A DNA stretch of 64,000 bases from Tenggerimyces sp963762635 (GCA_963762635.1 CAVXLQ010000008.1:248001-312000), one strand, 5' to 3'. Shown: positions 17,307 through 27,436, numbered from the stretch's first letter. The notes: generated by a model from the letters alone, not told the origin. Translations and numbers: made by a program.

Positions 17307-19048
17307 CGTGACACTCCCGCCGCGTCCAACAGATGGGAAAACCGGCTGCTCGGGTCGGCGGCCAGCTCCGCCCGAAGCCCGTACTCCACGATCCGGCCGT
17401 CGTCGACGACCGCGATCTTGTCGACCCGCGCGAGCGACGACAGGCGGTGTGCGATCAGCACGCCGGTCCGGTTCGTCAGCAGCTGCTCGATCGCGTCCTC
17501 GATGTGCAGCTCGGTCGCCGGGTCGAGGCGGCTCGACGCCTCGTCGAGCACGACCAGCCCGGGGTCGGTGAGGAACGCGCGCGCGAACGCCAGCAGCTGG
17601 GCCTCGCCCGCGGACACACCACTCCCCGCCGCGCCGAGCTCGGTGTCCAGCCCCTCGGGCAGATCCCGCAGCCAGTCGCCGAGCCCAACAGACCGCAGAA
17701 CGGCCCGCAGCCGGTCGTCGTCGGCGTCGCCGCGGAACAGCATCAGGTTGTCCCGCACGCTCGCCGCGAACAGCTGGACGTCCTGCGTCACCACCGCGAT
17801 CCGGCGGTGGACCGAGGCGAGATCGGTGTCGCGCAGGTCGATCCCGCCGAGCCGGACGGTGCCCTGGGTCGGGTCGTACAGCCGCAGCACCATCCGTGCG
17901 ATCGTGGTCTTGCCGCTGCCCGTACGCCCGACCAGGCCGAGCGTCTCCCCCGGCGCGAGCCGCAGCGTGATGTCGGACAGCACCTGCTCGTCGTCGTCGG
18001 CGTAGGCGAAGCCGACGCGGTCGAGGTCCAGGCTCAGCGGGCCGTGCGCCGGCAGCGGCCGCGGCTCCTCCGGCTCGGGCAGCGTGCGCTGCTCGGCGAA
18101 CAGCTGACCGATCCGCGCGACGCCCGCGAGTGCCTTCTGGTATTGCTGGATCTGGTCGATGATGCGTTCGAACGGTGCCCGCACCATCTGCGTGTACTGG
18201 AACAGCAACACCGCGGTGCCGACCGTGAGCGTGCCGTTCTGCTGCACCCAGGCGGCGAGGCCCAGGATGATCGCCGTACCGAGGGCGAAGGCGATGTTGG
18301 TGCCGGCGAACAGCGCGCCGCCGATCCGTTCGGCCTTCAGGTCGGCGCGATAGACCTCGGCCGCCTTGGCGTGGTAGCGGTTGACGAGGTGGTGGCCACC
18401 GCCGTTCGCCCGGATGTCCTCCGCGCCGGCGAGGCTCTCCTCGAGAGTGCCGAACAGCGCGGCGAAGCGTTCGCGCACCTTGGTCGCCGCCGGGACGGCG
18501 TACCGCTGCGCGCGCATCATCGCCAGCCCGACCAGGGCGCAGTAGACGAGCAGGACGCCGCCGATGCGGAGGTCGACCGCGAGCACGATCGCGATCACGC
18601 CGACGAGCAGCAGCAGGCTGGCGACCACGTCGAGCATGAACGCGACGACGAACTCGGCCAGCGCCACGACGTCGCCGTCGACCCGCTCGATCATCTCGCC
18701 GGGCGTGCGTTTGCCGTGGTATGCCATGTCCAGGCCCATCGCGTGCTCCGCGAGGCCCTCGCGCAGCCGGTTGGTGCCGTCCCAGGCGAGCTGGCTGGCC
18801 AGCCAGGCGGTGACGACCCGGGCGCCCTGGCCCGAGACCGCGAGGCCGAGGTAGCCGAGCGCGATCAGGACGAGCTGCTGCGCGCTCTGCCCGGCGATCG
18901 CGCCGTCGACGAAGAGCTTGGTGAACTGCGGCGCCAGCAGCGGCAGGACGGTGGTCGCGAGGATCGCAGCCGCCAGCGCTGCGGCCGCCCGGCGCCCAGG
19001 CCAGAGGTGACGCAGTACGGTGCGGGGGCGGTTGTTTGGCGTGGACAT
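17303..19048 (-). CDS. ABC exporter half-transporter, partner subunit
   Basis: A 581-residue protein (start MSTPNNRP at 19048) with an exporter membrane domain (about 20-300) and ATPase domain: Walker A VGRTGSGKTT, signature altered to VSAGEAQ, canonical Walker B LVVLDEASSRLD and switch His in LIAHRLSS. In the heterodimer, its Walker motifs pair with the intact LSGGQ of the downstream gene to make the active site. A longer frame starting at 19141 would add 31 residues unlike the family and is not chosen. It is divergent from the sugar importer across 225 bases (19049-19273). Confidence 0.9.
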   Translation of the reverse strand: MSTPNNRPRTVLRHLWPGRRAAAALAAAILATTVLPLLAPQFTKLFVDGAIAGQSAQQLVLIALGYLGLAVSGQGARVVTAWLASQLAWDGTNRLREGLAEHAMGLDMAYHGKRTPGEMIERVDGDVVALAEFVVAFMLDVVASLLLLVGVIAIVLAVDLRIGGVLLVYCALVGLAMMRAQRYAVPAATKVRERFAALFGTLEESLAGAEDIRANGGGHHLVNRYHAKAAEVYRADLKAERIGGALFAGTNIAFALGTAIILGLAAWVQQNGTLTVGTAVLLFQYTQMVRAPFERIIDQIQQYQKALAGVARIGQLFAEQRTLPEPEEPRPLPAHGPLSLDLDRVGFAYADDDEQVLSDITLRLAPGETLGLVGRTGSGKTTIARMVLRLYDPTQGTVRLGGIDLRDTDLASVHRRIAVVTQDVQLFAASVRDNLMLFRGDADDDRLRAVLRSVGLGDWLRDLPEGLDTELGAAGSGVSAGEAQLLAFARAFLTDPGLVVLDEASSRLDPATELHIEDAIEQLLTNRTGVLIAHRLSSLARVDKIAVVDDGRIVEYGLRAELAADPSSRFSHLLDAAGVSR

Positions 19049-19122
19049 GGGATGGCTCACGCTACGGATCGCGAGGCACCGCCCACAAACGGTTTTCCCG
19101 CCCGCTGTGCGGCAATCGGAGG

Positions 19123-19191
19123 AGACCAGTTGTCTGCCCACCGCGGCGCCGGCACGCGGGGATTGTCCGCCGGTGGACGGACCAGTGGTCT
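19123..19191 (+). promoter_or_regulatory. Two related near-palindromic sites upstream of the sugar ABC importer
   Basis: AGACCAGTTGTCT (19123-19135) and GGACCAGTGGTCT (19179-19191) differ at two positions, each has inverted arms around a central G, and they are 56 bases apart in the region between the divergent ABC exporter and the sugar importer. They look like binding sites for a dimeric regulator of LacI/GntR type, but no regulator gene is next to them. Confidence 0.4.
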
Positions 19192-19273
19192 CCCCGCAAA
19201 CGATGAGCCACCTAGGCGTGAACCGGACCGGCTCCTACTGTGCTGAGCAGTCGTCCAGGAAGGTTCCGTCACC

Positions 19274-20168
19274 TTGCTGCACCGGATGTTGCGTGTCCGT
19301 TGGATGTACGCGTTCATCGTCCCGGGCTTCTTGTTCTTCGTCGTGTTCGCGTACGTGCCACTGCTCGGGAACGTCGTCGCGTTCCAGGACTACTCGCCGT
19401 TCCTGGGGTTCACCGGCTCGCCGTGGGTCGGGATGGCGAACTTCCAAGCCCTGTTGACAGATCCTGAGCTGATCGACTCGTTGCGCAACACGTTGATCAT
19501 CTCGCTGCTGCAGATCGTGTTCGCGTTCCCCGCGCCGATCGCGCTCGCACTGCTGCTGAACTCGCTGCTCTCCGAACGGGTGAAGCGCGTCGTGCAGTCG
19601 ATCGTCTATCTGCCGCACTTCATCTCCTGGGTCATCGTGATCTCGATCTGGCAGGAGGTGTTGGGCGGCGCTGGCGCGGTCTCGCAGCTGCTCCAGCTAG
19701 TTCGGGGCGGACTCGGTGAACGTGATGTCCAACCCCGACACGTTCCAGCTGCTCGTCACGCTGCAGGTGATCTGGAAGGAGACCGGCTGGGGAACGATCA
19801 TCTTCTTCGCCGCGATCACCGCGATCCCGCAGGACCTGTACGAGTCGAGCGCCTGCGACGGCGCCGGGCCGCTGCGGCGGATCTGGCACGTCACGCTGCC
19901 CGGCATCGTCCCGGTGATCATGCTGCTGCTGATCCTGCGGCTCGGCTCGGTGCTATCCGTCGGGTTCGAGCAGCTGATCCTGCAGCAGCCCGCAGTCGGA
20001 GCCGACGCGGCGCAGGTGCTCGACACGTTCGTCTACTACCGCGGCGTGCTCGGCGGCGACTGGGGCATCTCGACGGCGGCGGGCCTGCTCAAGGGCATCG
20101 TCGGCACGCTGCTGGTGCTGGCCGCGAACAAGCTGGCCAAGCGCTCCGGCGCGGAAGGACTGTTCTGA
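19274..20168 (+). pseudogene. Sugar ABC transporter permease (LplB-like), frameshifted
   Basis: The first 420 bases encode an LplB/UgpA-type permease start (MYAFIVPGFLFFVVFAYVPLLGNVV, NTLIISLLQIVFAF, VYLPHFISWVIVISIWQEVLGGAGAVSQLL; each within separate helices) from a TTG at 19274 preceded by AGGAAGG. After 19690 the frame changes, and the rest (VNVMSNPDTFQLLV, DGAGPLRRIWHVTLPG EAA-type loop, ANKLAKR) continues in the next frame to 20168. Removing one A at 19699 (in GCTAG) restores a single reading of 298 codons including the stop. Either a sequencing error or a recent inactivation. The gene is first in the importer unit and abuts the second permease. Confidence 0.88.
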
Positions 20169-20169
20169 G

Positions 20170-21042
20170 ATGGCGTCCCCGTGGCTGCGCCCGCCCAGCG
20201 CACCGGTGCGGGGCGTGAAGGCCCTCGTGATCGCGTTGATCATGCTGGTGATGCTGTACCCGTTCGCGTACGTCATCTTCGCGTCGTTCTCGGCGGCGGG
20301 ATCCACCATGCAGGCGTCGTTGATCCCGTCGGAGTGGACGCTCGACGCGTATCGCGCGATCCTGCAAGGCGGGGTTGTCACCCGGGCGTTGTGGGTGTCG
20401 GCCGGGGTCACGCTGGTCGGGACGGCCCTGTCGGTGTTCTTCACCACGACGTTGGCGTACGGACTCACCCGTACGCGCGAGGTGCCCGGCGCGAGGCCGA
20501 TCCTGTATCTCGTCCTGTTCACGATGCTGTTCGGCGCCGGCATCATCCCGAACTACCTGCTGGTCAAGGGACTTGGGCTGCTCGACACATACTGGGCGCT
20601 GATCCTGCCCGGGCTGATCTCGGCGTTCAACATGGTCGTGGTCCGCAACTTCTTCATGCAGATCCCGTCGGAGTTGCTCGAGGCGGCGCGGATCGACGGT
20701 GCCGGTGAGGTGCGGATCTTCACGCGCATCGTGCTGCCGCTGTCGAAGGCGGTCGTCGCGGTGATCGCTCTGTTCTACGCGGTCGGTTACTGGAACTCGT
20801 TCTTCGGCGCGATGCTCTATCTCAACGACGCTTCGAAGTGGCCGATCCAGCTCGTGCTCAACCAGTACGTGCTGCAGGGCACGCCGCTGTCCCAGTTCGA
20901 GAATCCCAACTCGGTGCCGCCGCCCGCGCAGGCGGTGTCGATGGCGGTCGTCGTTCTCGCGACCCTGCCGATCCTCGTCATCTATCCGTTTGCCCAACGC
21001 TACTTCACGAAGGGTGTGCTGACCGGCGCCATCAAGGGCTGA
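20170..21042 (+). CDS. Carbohydrate ABC transporter permease (LplC/MalG-like)
   Basis: A 290-residue inner-membrane subunit with six spans and the EAA loop LLEAARIDGAGEVRIFTR (about 171-188) that contacts the ATPase. The combination of this type of permease with the LplB-like gene before it and a large lipoprotein after it is typical of oligosaccharide importers that borrow a shared ATPase (MsmK-like) encoded elsewhere, because no ATPase gene is present here. It begins one base after the upstream stop. Confidence 0.92.
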   Translation: MASPWLRPPSAPVRGVKALVIALIMLVMLYPFAYVIFASFSAAGSTMQASLIPSEWTLDAYRAILQGGVVTRALWVSAGVTLVGTALSVFFTTTLAYGLTRTREVPGARPILYLVLFTMLFGAGIIPNYLLVKGLGLLDTYWALILPGLISAFNMVVVRNFFMQIPSELLEAARIDGAGEVRIFTRIVLPLSKAVVAVIALFYAVGYWNSFFGAMLYLNDASKWPIQLVLNQYVLQGTPLSQFENPNSVPPPAQAVSMAVVVLATLPILVIYPFAQRYFTKGVLTGAIKG

Positions 21043-21061
21043 TCGGCGGAAGGAGACTGCC

Positions 21062-22741
21062 ATGAACCCATCGAGTCCAGCACCGTTGAGCCGCCGCGCC
21101 GCACTCTCCCTCGGTCTCGGAACCGCCACCTCACTCGCCCTCGCCGCGTGCGGCGGGTCCGGGTCGGGGTCGGGCTCGGGCGGGCCGCAGAAGGGAGCCG
21201 GGAAGCTGCCGGACCCGCCGGCGTTCGTCCCGTTGCCCAAGGTGGAAGGGGCGATCACGAGTTCCGTCGACGGCGTGCCGCCGGGGTACGTGACGTTCCC
21301 CGAGAAGCTGTTCACGTCGACGTCCGCACCGTTCAAGGGTGTGGCTCCTGTGTCGGTGTTCCAGATCGTGTGGGGCAACGCGCCGACGCCGCTGTCGGGG
21401 AATCGCTACTGGCAGGCGCTGAACGAGGGGCTCGGTACGGAGTACAAGGCGATCTTCGTTCCAGCCGACGCTTACGACCAGAAGCTCTCGACGATGCTCG
21501 CGAGCAACGACCTCCCCGACATCACCGAGATGTTGCCGACTCCCGCGTCGGACAAGGCGATTCGGCAAGGCGCGTTCGCGGATCTCACCGAGATCCTGTC
21601 CGGCGACGGCGTGAAGAAGTACGAGAACCTCGCGCACATTCGCAAGGACCAATGGGAGAACTCGTCGATCAACGGGCGGATCTTCGGTGTGCCGGTCGAT
21701 CTGCCGTACGCCGACATGCAGTTCCGCTACCGCGGCGACTGGGCCGCGAAGCTCGGCTACCCGGACGTGCCGGCGTCGCCGGAGGAGTTCCTCACGGTGA
21801 TGTCGGCTATCTCCAAGGGAAATCCGGTCCCGGGCAAGCGGACGTGGGGGCTCGGCGCGTACCCCGGGGCGCTGCGGATCTTCCTCAGCGGGATGTTCAT
21901 GGTGCCGAACGAGTACCGACTCGACGGTGGCAAGCTGACGCCCTCGCTGGACACGGACGAGTACGAGGCGTCGCTCGAGTACACGGCGCAGCTGTGGAAG
22001 GCGGGCGCGTTCCACCCGGACGCGTTGGCGCTGGGAACCCAAGAGGCCAAGGCGATCGACAAGTTCATCGGCGGCGAGCTGGGGTTCGTGAAGACCGGGA
22101 TCGCGGGGTCGATCTACGAGCCGTTCGTCGGGATGTACGCCAAGAACCCGCAGATCCGGGCGATCACACCGCCGGGGAAGGACGGCAAGTTCACGTTCCC
22201 GCGGACGTCCGGCTGGTGGGCACGGACGGTGATCCCCGCTTCGGTCGGTAAGGATCGCAAGCGGCTGGAGGAGGTGCTGTCGGTGATCGACTACCTCTGG
22301 GCGGCGTACGGCTCGGTGGAGCGGATGATCGGCTCGTTCGGCAAGGAGGGCGTGACGTACGACCGCGACAAGACCGGCGCGCCGCTGCCGCGATCGGAGG
22401 GCGCGATGGCGAACGACGTGATCGGCTTCTCGTCCTGGACGGCGCCGTTCTACTACTACTCCGTCGGCGGCGAGAAGCCGATCCGCGATGCTGTCGCGTA
22501 CTGCGAGAAGATGGTCCAGAACTCCGTCCCCAACCCCGCCGCCGGCTTGTTCTCCGCGACGGCGAGCCGGCAGAGCGGCGTACTGGAGACGCTGGAGAAG
22601 GACTACGTCAACCAGATCGTGACCGGTCGCAAGCCCGTGTCAGCGTTGGCGGAATACCGCGCCCAGTGGCACAAGCGCGCCGGCGACCAGATCATCTCCG
22701 AGCTCACCAAGGCCCTGGACGAACGGGAGGGCTCTTCGTAG
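21062..22741 (+). CDS. Extracellular solute-binding lipoprotein (large, LplA-like)
   Basis: The 559-residue protein has a lipoprotein signal with twin arginines (SRRAALS, 10-16) and lipobox ALAAC (lipidated Cys30), a Gly-Ser linker, and then a large type-I-like binding protein (FQIVWGNAP, LYTAQLWKAGAFHPDA-type helices). The size, above the usual 420-450 residues, matches the LplA/extracellular protein 1 group associated with complex-polysaccharide oligomers. GGAGG precedes the ATG. It delivers substrate to the two permeases upstream; the nearby rhamnosidase-like gene hints at plant-type glycans, but it is 8 kb away in a separate unit. Confidence 0.92.
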   Translation: MNPSSPAPLSRRAALSLGLGTATSLALAACGGSGSGSGSGGPQKGAGKLPDPPAFVPLPKVEGAITSSVDGVPPGYVTFPEKLFTSTSAPFKGVAPVSVFQIVWGNAPTPLSGNRYWQALNEGLGTEYKAIFVPADAYDQKLSTMLASNDLPDITEMLPTPASDKAIRQGAFADLTEILSGDGVKKYENLAHIRKDQWENSSINGRIFGVPVDLPYADMQFRYRGDWAAKLGYPDVPASPEEFLTVMSAISKGNPVPGKRTWGLGAYPGALRIFLSGMFMVPNEYRLDGGKLTPSLDTDEYEASLEYTAQLWKAGAFHPDALALGTQEAKAIDKFIGGELGFVKTGIAGSIYEPFVGMYAKNPQIRAITPPGKDGKFTFPRTSGWWARTVIPASVGKDRKRLEEVLSVIDYLWAAYGSVERMIGSFGKEGVTYDRDKTGAPLPRSEGAMANDVIGFSSWTAPFYYYSVGGEKPIRDAVAYCEKMVQNSVPNPAAGLFSATASRQSGVLETLEKDYVNQIVTGRKPVSALAEYRAQWHKRAGDQIISELTKALDEREGSS

Positions 22742-22746
22742 TCGGG

Positions 22747-23214
22747 TCATTTGATGCAGGAACCCGAGCGGTCGTTCGTGGAACTCCAGGCGATCTTGGT
22801 CCACTTTCCGTCACTCCAGTGATAGATCCTGGCGTTGGTGACGTACGTCCAGGAGCAGTCACCGGTCAGAACCGGATCCGTATAGCAGCCCGATCCACCG
22901 GGCTTGATGTAGCAGTAGCGGTGATCGACGACCTTGTTGTATCTCCAACGTTCGAGGGTGACGTTGACCTGGAGTCGCTCCGCCAGCTTGTCGTGGAGGG
23001 CGACGCTGCCCCAGTGGTAGCAGCCCGGGCTGTGCACCGTCCGCACCCAACCCCATCGGATCCCTCCGATGACGCCCTCGGTGAAGATCCCGTTGGGAGT
23101 GCTGTACGACTCACAACTGTAGGCAGGTGCGGCGACGGCCGACCCCGCCGCGACGGTGAAGCTGCCGGCGAGCAGGGTGAGCAGGCAGATCAGCCGGACG
23201 ACAGTTCTTCCCAT
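22747..23214 (-). CDS. Small secreted six-cysteine protein, function unknown
   Basis: From an ATG at 23214 with AAGGGGAGAG before it, this gene encodes 155 residues: a Sec signal (VVRLICLLTLLAGSFTVAAGS, cleavage after AVA near 29) and a mature domain of about 125 residues with six cysteines, aromatic-rich and lacking any motif I recognise. The even cysteine number suggests disulfide bonds outside the cell. It follows a second secreted six-cysteine gene by 26 bases on the same strand. An upstream start at 23256 would lie inside the preceding gene and break the signal peptide. Confidence 0.75.
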   Translation of the reverse strand: MGRTVVRLICLLTLLAGSFTVAAGSAVAAPAYSCESYSTPNGIFTEGVIGGIRWGWVRTVHSPGCYHWGSVALHDKLAERLQVNVTLERWRYNKVVDHRYCYIKPGGSGCYTDPVLTGDCSWTYVTNARIYHWSDGKWTKIAWSSTNDRSGSCIK

Positions 23215-23240
23215 GCGCTCTCTCCCCTTCTGTCGTAGCG

Positions 23241-23777
23241 CTAGCACTTGGGGCACCAGTCACGCAGGTACCAGTTATAGGCCCAGGCGGTGTGGTAGGT
23301 CTGAGCGCGCGCCGTAGGGCCGAACCCCGCCGGGATGTTGTAGCTGTAGTCGGCCCTGATGGCCCAGAGGTACTTCCCCGAGACGGGGGCGTAGTCCGGA
23401 GGATCGATGTACCTGCAGCCGGCTCTCGGGCCCCAGACGAACTCCTGGTTCGGATACTGCCGGTAGCTGACAGCCCCGTCGGAGCTTCGTCGCTCCGCGA
23501 TCGTGATCGTCCCCGAGGCTTTCGTCTGGTCCGATCTCTCGTCGCACAGCTTGAGCTGCTGGATTTGCGCTTGCGCGTTCCCCCTGAAGCCTCCGACGAG
23601 TGCCAACTCGGTGTAGCTCAGGTCGCCGAGAAGCGAGTAGTCGACGCAGAAGCCCCCGCCGGTGCAGGGTGCTTGTTCGACCGCGTGGGCTTGGGGTGCG
23701 AGCAAGAGCCCGCCCGTCATGGCGGCGGCGAGAACGACCGCCGCGGTTTTGATCCGGTGGAGCAATGAGCCGCGCAT
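23241..23777 (-). CDS. Small secreted six-cysteine protein, function unknown
   Basis: The 178-residue product has a clear Sec signal (IKTAAVVLAAAMTGGLLLAPQAHA, cleavage after AHA near 32) and a mature part with six cysteines, including CTGGGFC at the start and a terminal CPKC. AGGAGG lies seven bases before the ATG. I do not recognise the family. It heads a two-gene unit of secreted cysteine-containing proteins whose sequences are not obviously similar to each other. Its start faces the divergent AfsR-like regulator across about 145 bases, so regulation by that gene is possible. Confidence 0.75.
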   Translation of the reverse strand: MRGSLLHRIKTAAVVLAAAMTGGLLLAPQAHAVEQAPCTGGGFCVDYSLLGDLSYTELALVGGFRGNAQAQIQQLKLCDERSDQTKASGTITIAERRSSDGAVSYRQYPNQEFVWGPRAGCRYIDPPDYAPVSGKYLWAIRADYSYNIPAGFGPTARAQTYHTAWAYNWYLRDWCPKC

Positions 23778-23921
23778 GTCAACTCCTCCTCGTAGGCGGT
23801 GCTGGATCGACGCCAGCCAGCCTGGAGGCGAGGTGTTACCACCGACCTACCGTTCACCTACCACCCCGGCTTAGACTCGCGTCGCGACCATCTACGGCGG
23901 GCACAAGGCGGTGGTAGGCAG

Positions 23922-26716
23922 GTGCGGGCCGCGCCCAGCTTTCTGCTGCTCGGACCGGTCGAGGTCCGGAACGGCGACCAGCCCGTACCCCTCGGTCGAC
24001 GCCAGGAGCGCCTGCTGCTGGCCGTTCTGCTCCTCGATGTGAACCGCCCGATCGCGACGACCCGGCTGATCGAGCTGGTGTGGCCCGGCAAGGTTCCCGA
24101 GCAGCCCGTCCGCACTTTGCAGGTGTACGCGTCCCGGCTGCGCAAGGCGCTGGCCGACGGGTTGGATACCCCGCCAGAGATCGTCGGCGAGCACGACCAC
24201 TTCGCGATCTACGCCGATCCCGAGCACTGCGACGTCCACCGCTTCCACGCGCTCCTACGGGCGGCGCGGAAGGTCGCGGATCCGTCGCAACGAGCCGCGG
24301 CCCTGCGTACGGCGCTGGGCCTGTGGCGCGGGCCCGCGCTCGCCGACGCGGCACCCGAGGAGCTTCGGGACACCCTCTGCCGCGGCCTGCGCGAGTCGCA
24401 AGACACCGCGCTGGAGCTCCGGGTCGAGGCGGACCTGGCCGCCGGCCGCCATGCCGAACTGCTGCCGGAGCTCTCCGAGCTGACCGCGCGCAACCCCACC
24501 AGGGAACGGATCGCCGCCGCCCGAATGCTGGCGCTGTACCGTTCCGGACGCCGAGCGGACGCCCTCGACGCGTACCGCATCCTCGCGGCCCGCCTCGCGG
24601 ACGACCTCGGCGTGGACCCCAGCCCGTTGATCCAGGACCAGTACGTGGCCATGCTGCGTTCCGATCCCGCCCTCGATCTGGTCCCGGCGCCGGCCGAGCA
24701 TGCGGTAGGCATTCCTGCGCAGCTGCCGACGGACGTCGTCGGGTTCGTGGGGCGCACCGAGGTCCTGGCCCGGCTCGACAAGCTGCGTACGAGCACGGCC
24801 GCTGTCGACGTGGGGGTGGTGGCGGGACCGGCCGGGGTCGGGAAGACCTCACTCGCGGTCCATTGGGCCCACCAGGTGGCCGACCGGTTCCCGGACGGGC
24901 AGCTGTATGTGAACCTCCGCGGCTTCGACCCGTCCGGCTTGGCGAAGACACCGGCCGAGGCCTTGCGCGGCTTCCTCAACGCGCTCGGCGTACCGTCGGC
25001 GGAGATCCCGGACGATCCCGACGTGCAGGTCGGCAAGTACGCACGCTGCTGGCGAAGAAGCGGGTGCTGATCCTGCTCGACAACGCCCGGGACACCTCCC
25101 AGGTCCGACCGTTGGTGCCTGGCGCGTCGGGTTGTCTGGTGCTGGTGACCAGCCGCCAGCAGCTCACCGCGTTGGCCGCGACCGACGGCGCCCGGCTGAT
25201 CTCGCTCGAGCTGCTGTCCCGCGACGAGGCGCACGAGCTGCTGGCGGCGCGGCCCGGCATGGAACGCGTGCTCGCCGAGCCCGAAGCGGTCGAGCAGATC
25301 GTCACCCGGTGCGCGCGTCTCCCGTTGGCGTTGGCGGTCGTCGCTGCCCGCGCCGCCGGGCAACCGACGTTCGCCCTCGCCGAGCTGGCACTGCAGCTAG
25401 GGAGCCTGAACGCCTTACAGGGTGGGGATTCCGCCACGGACGTACGGGCCGTGTTCTCCTGGTCCTACCGCCAGCTGACCCCGCCAGCCGCGAGGCTGTT
25501 CAGGTTGTTGGGCCTGCATCCCGGCCCGGACACCTCGGTGAACGCAGCCGCCAGCCTGGCGGCGGTCCCACCGGAAGAGGTGCGGGCGATGCTGACGGAG
25601 CTGACGAGCAACCACCTACTCACCGAACACACCCCGGGCCGCTACACCAGCCACGACCTCCTCCGCGCCTACGCCGCCGACCTCGTCCAAACGGTGGAAT
25701 CGGAGCAGGAACGCCACGAGGCCATGCGCCGGTTGCTGGACTACTTCCTCCAGACCGCCTACACCGCGAGCGTGGCGATCGGGGAGAACCGAGACCCGAT
25801 CACCGCCGAGTCGCCTCTGCCCGAGGTGACGACGGATCAGCTCACCACCGACGGCGAGGCGACGATCTGGTTCCGGGCCGAGCATCAGTCCCTGATCGCT
25901 GTGATCCACCACGCCAGGTCGAGATGGCCAACGCATGCTTGGCAGCTGGCCTGGGCGGTGACGCCGTATCTCGACCGGCAGGGACATTGGCACGACTGGG
26001 CAACCGTCCAAGCGGATGCGGTGATCGCAACGGCGAGTGCCGGGGATCCGATCGGCCAGAGCTGGGCCCATCGCAACCTTGCCCGGGCCTGCGTTCGGCT
26101 GAGGCGGCTCGCCGATGCTGGGACTCATGCGCGGCGCGGTCTCGAGCTCGCGGTCGATGCCGGCAACGGGCCGGAGCAGGCTCATACGCTCGTCACCCTT
26201 GCCATTCTCAGTGACCTCGAGGGCAGCCCCGCTGAGGCTCTGCGACATGTCCAGCGAGCGCTCGCTCTCTACCAAGCCGCCGGCGATGATCACCTGGGCG
26301 ATCAAGCCGACGCCCTCAGCATGGTGGGCTGGTACCAGATCGCGCTCGGCGAGCATCACAAGGCGCTCGTGAATTGTGAGAAGGCCCTTGCTCTGCAGCG
26401 GAAGCTCGAGGATGTGACCGGGCAAGGCGCCACCTTGGACAGCCTTGGCTACGCCCATCATCACCTCGGCCAGCACGCCGAAGCGATCGCTTGCTTCGAG
26501 CGAGCACTAGGTCTGATCCGCGAGCATGGCCACCAGCACCACGTGGCCACGATCCTCGACCATCTCGGCGACACGCACAAGGCGACTGGCTCGATCGCGA
26601 AGGCCGACGACGCTTGGCAGCAGGCGTTGACGATTCTCGACGAGCTCGGGCATCCGGATGCCGACGCCGTTCGGCTCAAGCTAGAGCGGCAGGCGGCGGA
26701 AGACGGGCTTGGGTAG
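23922..26716 (+). pseudogene. AfsR/SARP-family regulator (BTAD-NB-ARC-TPR), frameshifted
   Basis: The first part encodes a SARP DNA-binding and BTAD domain (FLLLGPVEVRNGDQPVPLG onward, then SRLRKALADG) and an NB-ARC ATPase with Walker A AGPAGVGKTS. At about 25040 the frame shifts; the next frame continues the ATPase (LLAKKRVLILLDNARD, VLVTSR, LPLALAVVAARA) and ends in TPR repeats (roughly 26000-26700). Adding one base between TAC and GCACG at 25040 joins both halves into about 931 codons. The start is placed at the GTG at 23922, where SARP homology begins. The 3' end overlaps dprE2 by 36 bases. Error or pseudogene cannot be decided here. Confidence 0.87.
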
Positions 26717-27436
26717 GTGGCGGAGGCCGGACATCACGACTCTCAGCGGGGCGGGGACCCAGACTGTCTCCGCGCGGCCCTGCACCGCCGTGCGCACGGC
26801 CGTCGCCACTTCGTCCGCTGACACCGACAGGGGTGCGGACTGCAGGCCGGCTGTCATCTTCGTGGTCACGAAGCCGGGCCGCACCACGACCACGCGGACG
26901 CCGAACTCGCGCACTGCTTCGCCGAGCCCCGTGTAGAACGCGTCCATCCCCGCCTTCGTCGAGCCGTACACGAAGTTCGAACGCCGGGCCCGCTCCCCCG
27001 CGACCGACGACATCGCGACGATCACGCCGTGTCCCTGCTGCTTCATCTTGTCCGCCAAGGCGACACCCACCGACACCGCGCCGACGTAGTTGACCTCGGC
27101 CAGCTCCACCGCCGCCGTCACCGACTGCCAGGCCTGCTCGTTGTCGCCGAGCAGCCCGAACGCCACCACCGCCACGTCGATGTCCCCACCGGCGAACGCC
27201 TTCGCGACGACCTCCTCGTGCGTCTCGGTCGCCCGCGCGTCGAACGGCAGCACCTCGACCTCACACCGCAGCCCGCGCAGATGCGCGGCCGAATCGTCGA
27301 GATGAGACGACGGACGCCCCGCCAGGACGACGCGCAGCGGCTGGCCGCCCGCGAGGGCCTCGACGATCGCGAGGCCGATCTCGGAGCCGCCACCCAGCAG
27401 CAGGATCGACTGGGGCTTGCCGGTCGCGTTGATCAC
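26681..27436 (-). CDS. dprE2: Decaprenylphospho-beta-D-erythro-pentofuranosid-2-ulose 2-reductase
   Basis: A 251-residue SDR enzyme from a GTG at 27436: cofactor loop LLGGGSEIG (near 11-19), VAFGLLG in the core, catalytic YGSTK (about 155-159) and a C-terminal tail KPVFRRLPL typical of DprE2. It reduces the keto intermediate made by DprE1 to decaprenylphosphoryl arabinose, the donor for cell-wall arabinan, at the inner face of the membrane. Its start overlaps the DprE1 stop by four bases, the universal gene order. A longer frame running to 27850 would overlap dprE1 and is rejected. Confidence 0.92.
   Translation of the reverse strand: MINATGKPQSILLLGGGSEIGLAIVEALAGGQPLRVVLAGRPSSHLDDSAAHLRGLRCEVEVLPFDARATETHEEVVAKAFAGGDIDVAVVAFGLLGDNEQAWQSVTAAVELAEVNYVGAVSVGVALADKMKQQGHGVIVAMSSVAGERARRSNFVYGSTKAGMDAFYTGLGEAVREFGVRVVVVRPGFVTTKMTAGLQSAPLSVSADEVATAVRTAVQGRAETVWVPAPLRVVMSGLRHLPKPVFRRLPL

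Noticed and set aside
17333..19246. Plus-strand open frame of 637 codons opposite the ABC exporter
   Set aside because: Antisense shadow without domain signals.
21160..21190. Simple repeat of GGGTCSGG units in the binding-protein gene
   Set aside because: It encodes an ordinary Gly-Ser linker after the lipobox of a lipoprotein.
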